From Bacteroidota bacterium (GTDB taxonomy: Bacteria; Bacteroidota; Bacteroidia; Bacteroidales; PUMT01), in the NCBI GenBank assembly GCA_003556985.1, contig PWPZ01000153.1, positions 1-6,463 on the forward strand: DNA of 6,463 nucleotides. Direction: 5' to 3'. Below the pieces are notes generated by a model, which was not told the DNA's origin, made no database searches, and saw nothing but the letters and a program-made list of their open reading frames with translations. Position numbers and translations under genes: made by a program. Of this stretch, positions 5,314-6,463 are shown one piece after another. How positions within the stretch are numbered: the first letter of the stretch is position 1; each line of letters starts with the position of its first letter.

Positions 5314-6463
5314 ACTTCAGTTCGTGAATTGATGTATGATAGTATCCACCATATGCATTCTTATATCTATCAGAAATACTAATCATAAACTCATTGAAGT
5401 TATCAGAGTTCTTATTCTTACTTCTCTTTAAAGTTTGAATAAAAGCAACTGCGTCTTCCGATGGAATATCACAATCCTCAATAAATGTAGAAACATTAAT
5501 ACAATATTTCTTTAGTTCCTTTTCGCTGTATTCTTCCTCGGAATCATTTATAAAATAAGCAACCCCTAAGAACAAATACAAAATAGCACCTTTCTTATCA
5601 GCTAGTTTCTTTACCTTTTCTCTATGGTCTTTATACTCATGAAGAATGTTTGCTGGTAATACTCGATTCTCTGCAAAATAAATATAACGAGAAATAATAT
5701 CGGCTACAATCTCATTTCCTTTTAACCCAAATTCAAATACTTGTTTCTTTAAATAGTTTATTTGATTTGTTGGGTCTTTTACAAAAGCCTTAAAGGGTTC
5801 TTCATGTTCTTTATACTTCTTTTGAAGTTCTTTATCTGCATTGAAATCGTTATACATCTGAATATACATCATATCAGCAATCAAAGTCCAGGCTCTAGGA
5901 GAGGTTGTTCTTTCGCTTTCCATTCCCTCTTCGCTTCCTGCAATAATGGGAATAAGAAATGGGTCTGATTGATTTCCGTTTTCAAGAACCTTATCAAGAA
6001 CAAAGTTAATGATAATACCTGGCACTCGTGTATCAAGCTTTTGACCAAAGAAATCATATTCTTTCAAAGCAAAAGATGAAAGCCAGCTTTCTGCGTTGTA
6101 TGGAAGATACCCCGCTCTATGCCATCGTTCTGAAGTAGCGGTATCCATACCAGAAACGACATTGAGATTTTCTACATTCTTTTGTTCCTTAGTATTACCA
6201 GAACCAATGATGACAGTTTTTCGTGGAAGTTTGTATTTTACACTCTTTCCTTTTGCCTCATCGTAATCGGCACTACCACCAATTTCACCAGTAAGAACCA
6301 AGTTCATAACAGCAGCCATCTTATCAGCGTCTGCTTTATTGAACTCATCAAGATGTAGAATCCAAGTTCTATTGTCAGCGCTTGGAGGGAGAATGGTAGA
6401 AGGAGCAAGTTTTGCAACTTTCATTTCCCCTGTTTCGGTTTTTACTTCTGTAAGGTATGGAAA
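5312..6463 (-). CDS. MoxR-type AAA+ ATPase, 5' partial
   Basis: The frame is open to the window edge, giving 383 visible residues; the Walker A P-loop must lie upstream, so the ATG at 6422-6424 is internal and not the start. Counting from that ATG, Walker B is WILHLDEFNKAD (21-32), sensor 1 lies in TVIIGSGNTKE (N77), an arginine-finger region is SERWHRAGYLP (98-108), and TSPRAWT (174-180) is the sensor 2 arginine of the lid. The LDEFNKAD Walker B and the following helix with GEIGG are typical of the MoxR group. A C-terminal part from about residue 190 shows no recognised motif and is longer than a minimal MoxR lid. MoxR ATPases act as hexameric chaperones with VWA-domain partners; such a partner lies one gene downstream. 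The natural target in this element is unknown. Confidence 0.88.
   Translation of the reverse strand, partial: FPYLTEVKTETGEMKVAKLAPSTILPPSADNRTWILHLDEFNKADADKMAAVMNLVLTGEIGGSADYDEAKGKSVKYKLPRKTVIIGSGNTKEQKNVENLNVVSGMDTATSERWHRAGYLPYNAESWLSSFALKEYDFFGQKLDTRVPGIIINFVLDKVLENGNQSDPFLIPIIAGSEEGMESERTTSPRAWTLIADMMYIQMYNDFNADKELQKKYKEHEEPFKAFVKDPTNQINYLKKQVFEFGLKGNEIVADIISRYIYFAENRVLPANILHEYKDHREKVKKLADKKGAILYLFLGVAYFINDSEEEYSEKELKKYCINVSTFIEDCDIPSEDAVAFIQTLKRSKNKNSDNFNEFMISISDRYKNAYGGYYHTSIHELK

Noticed and set aside
6422..6424. ATG as a start for the MoxR gene
   Set aside because: The frame continues upstream without a stop, the Walker A motif would be missing, and no ribosome site precedes it, so the gene is truncated by the window edge rather than by nature.

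Overview
The window looks like accessory or middle-region sequence from a large tailed phage or phage-like element with an AT-rich genome. The signs are gene packing with almost no spacers, genes joined by ATGA overlaps or by stop codons fused to Shine-Dalgarno (SD) sites, many very small proteins, and two AAA+ ATPases next to a metallopeptidase/VWA protein, a pairing I associate with large phages. No structural, replication or taxonomic marker gene is present, so host and phage group stay open. Near-consensus sigma70-type promoter and AAGGAG ribosome sites fit a bacterial host with ordinary sigma70 transcription.

Layout: one gene on the + strand (1-306, 5' end outside the window) encodes a protein resembling the cyclic-phosphate-processing receiver (cREC) family. 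Everything else lies on the - strand, read from 6463 down to 287 as a single array of eleven genes. In transcription order these are: a MoxR-type AAA+ ATPase (5' end outside the window); a 64-aa small protein; a 517-aa protein with an HEAFH zinc-peptidase motif and a C-terminal VWA/MIDAS domain; a 52-aa small protein in the ATGA overlap that follows; a 388-aa Bcs1-like classical AAA ATPase; an acidic 135-aa protein; a run of four unrecognised 67-77 aa proteins; and a 205-aa coiled-coil/membrane-hairpin protein whose 3' end overlaps the + strand gene tail to tail by 20 bases.

How they may work together: MoxR ATPases and VWA proteins are well-known partners (RavA/ViaA, NorQ/NorD and CbbQ/CbbO style), where the ATPase remodels a target that the VWA protein presents. 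Here the VWA partner also carries a putative metallopeptidase domain, and a second, unrelated AAA ATPase follows. A strong TTGACA-18-TATAAT promoter inside the 52-aa gene can drive the second half of the array (AAA ATPase onward) separately from the MoxR/VWA half. The run of small genes holds a 15-base repeat that reproduces a ribosome site plus ATG, 123 bases apart in one reading frame interrupted by a TAA. The largest spacer (37 bases, 1108-1144) holds a hairpin covering the ribosome site and TTG start of the next gene. No tRNA, rRNA, CRISPR array or insertion sequence was seen, and no stretch of 300 bases lacks a gene.
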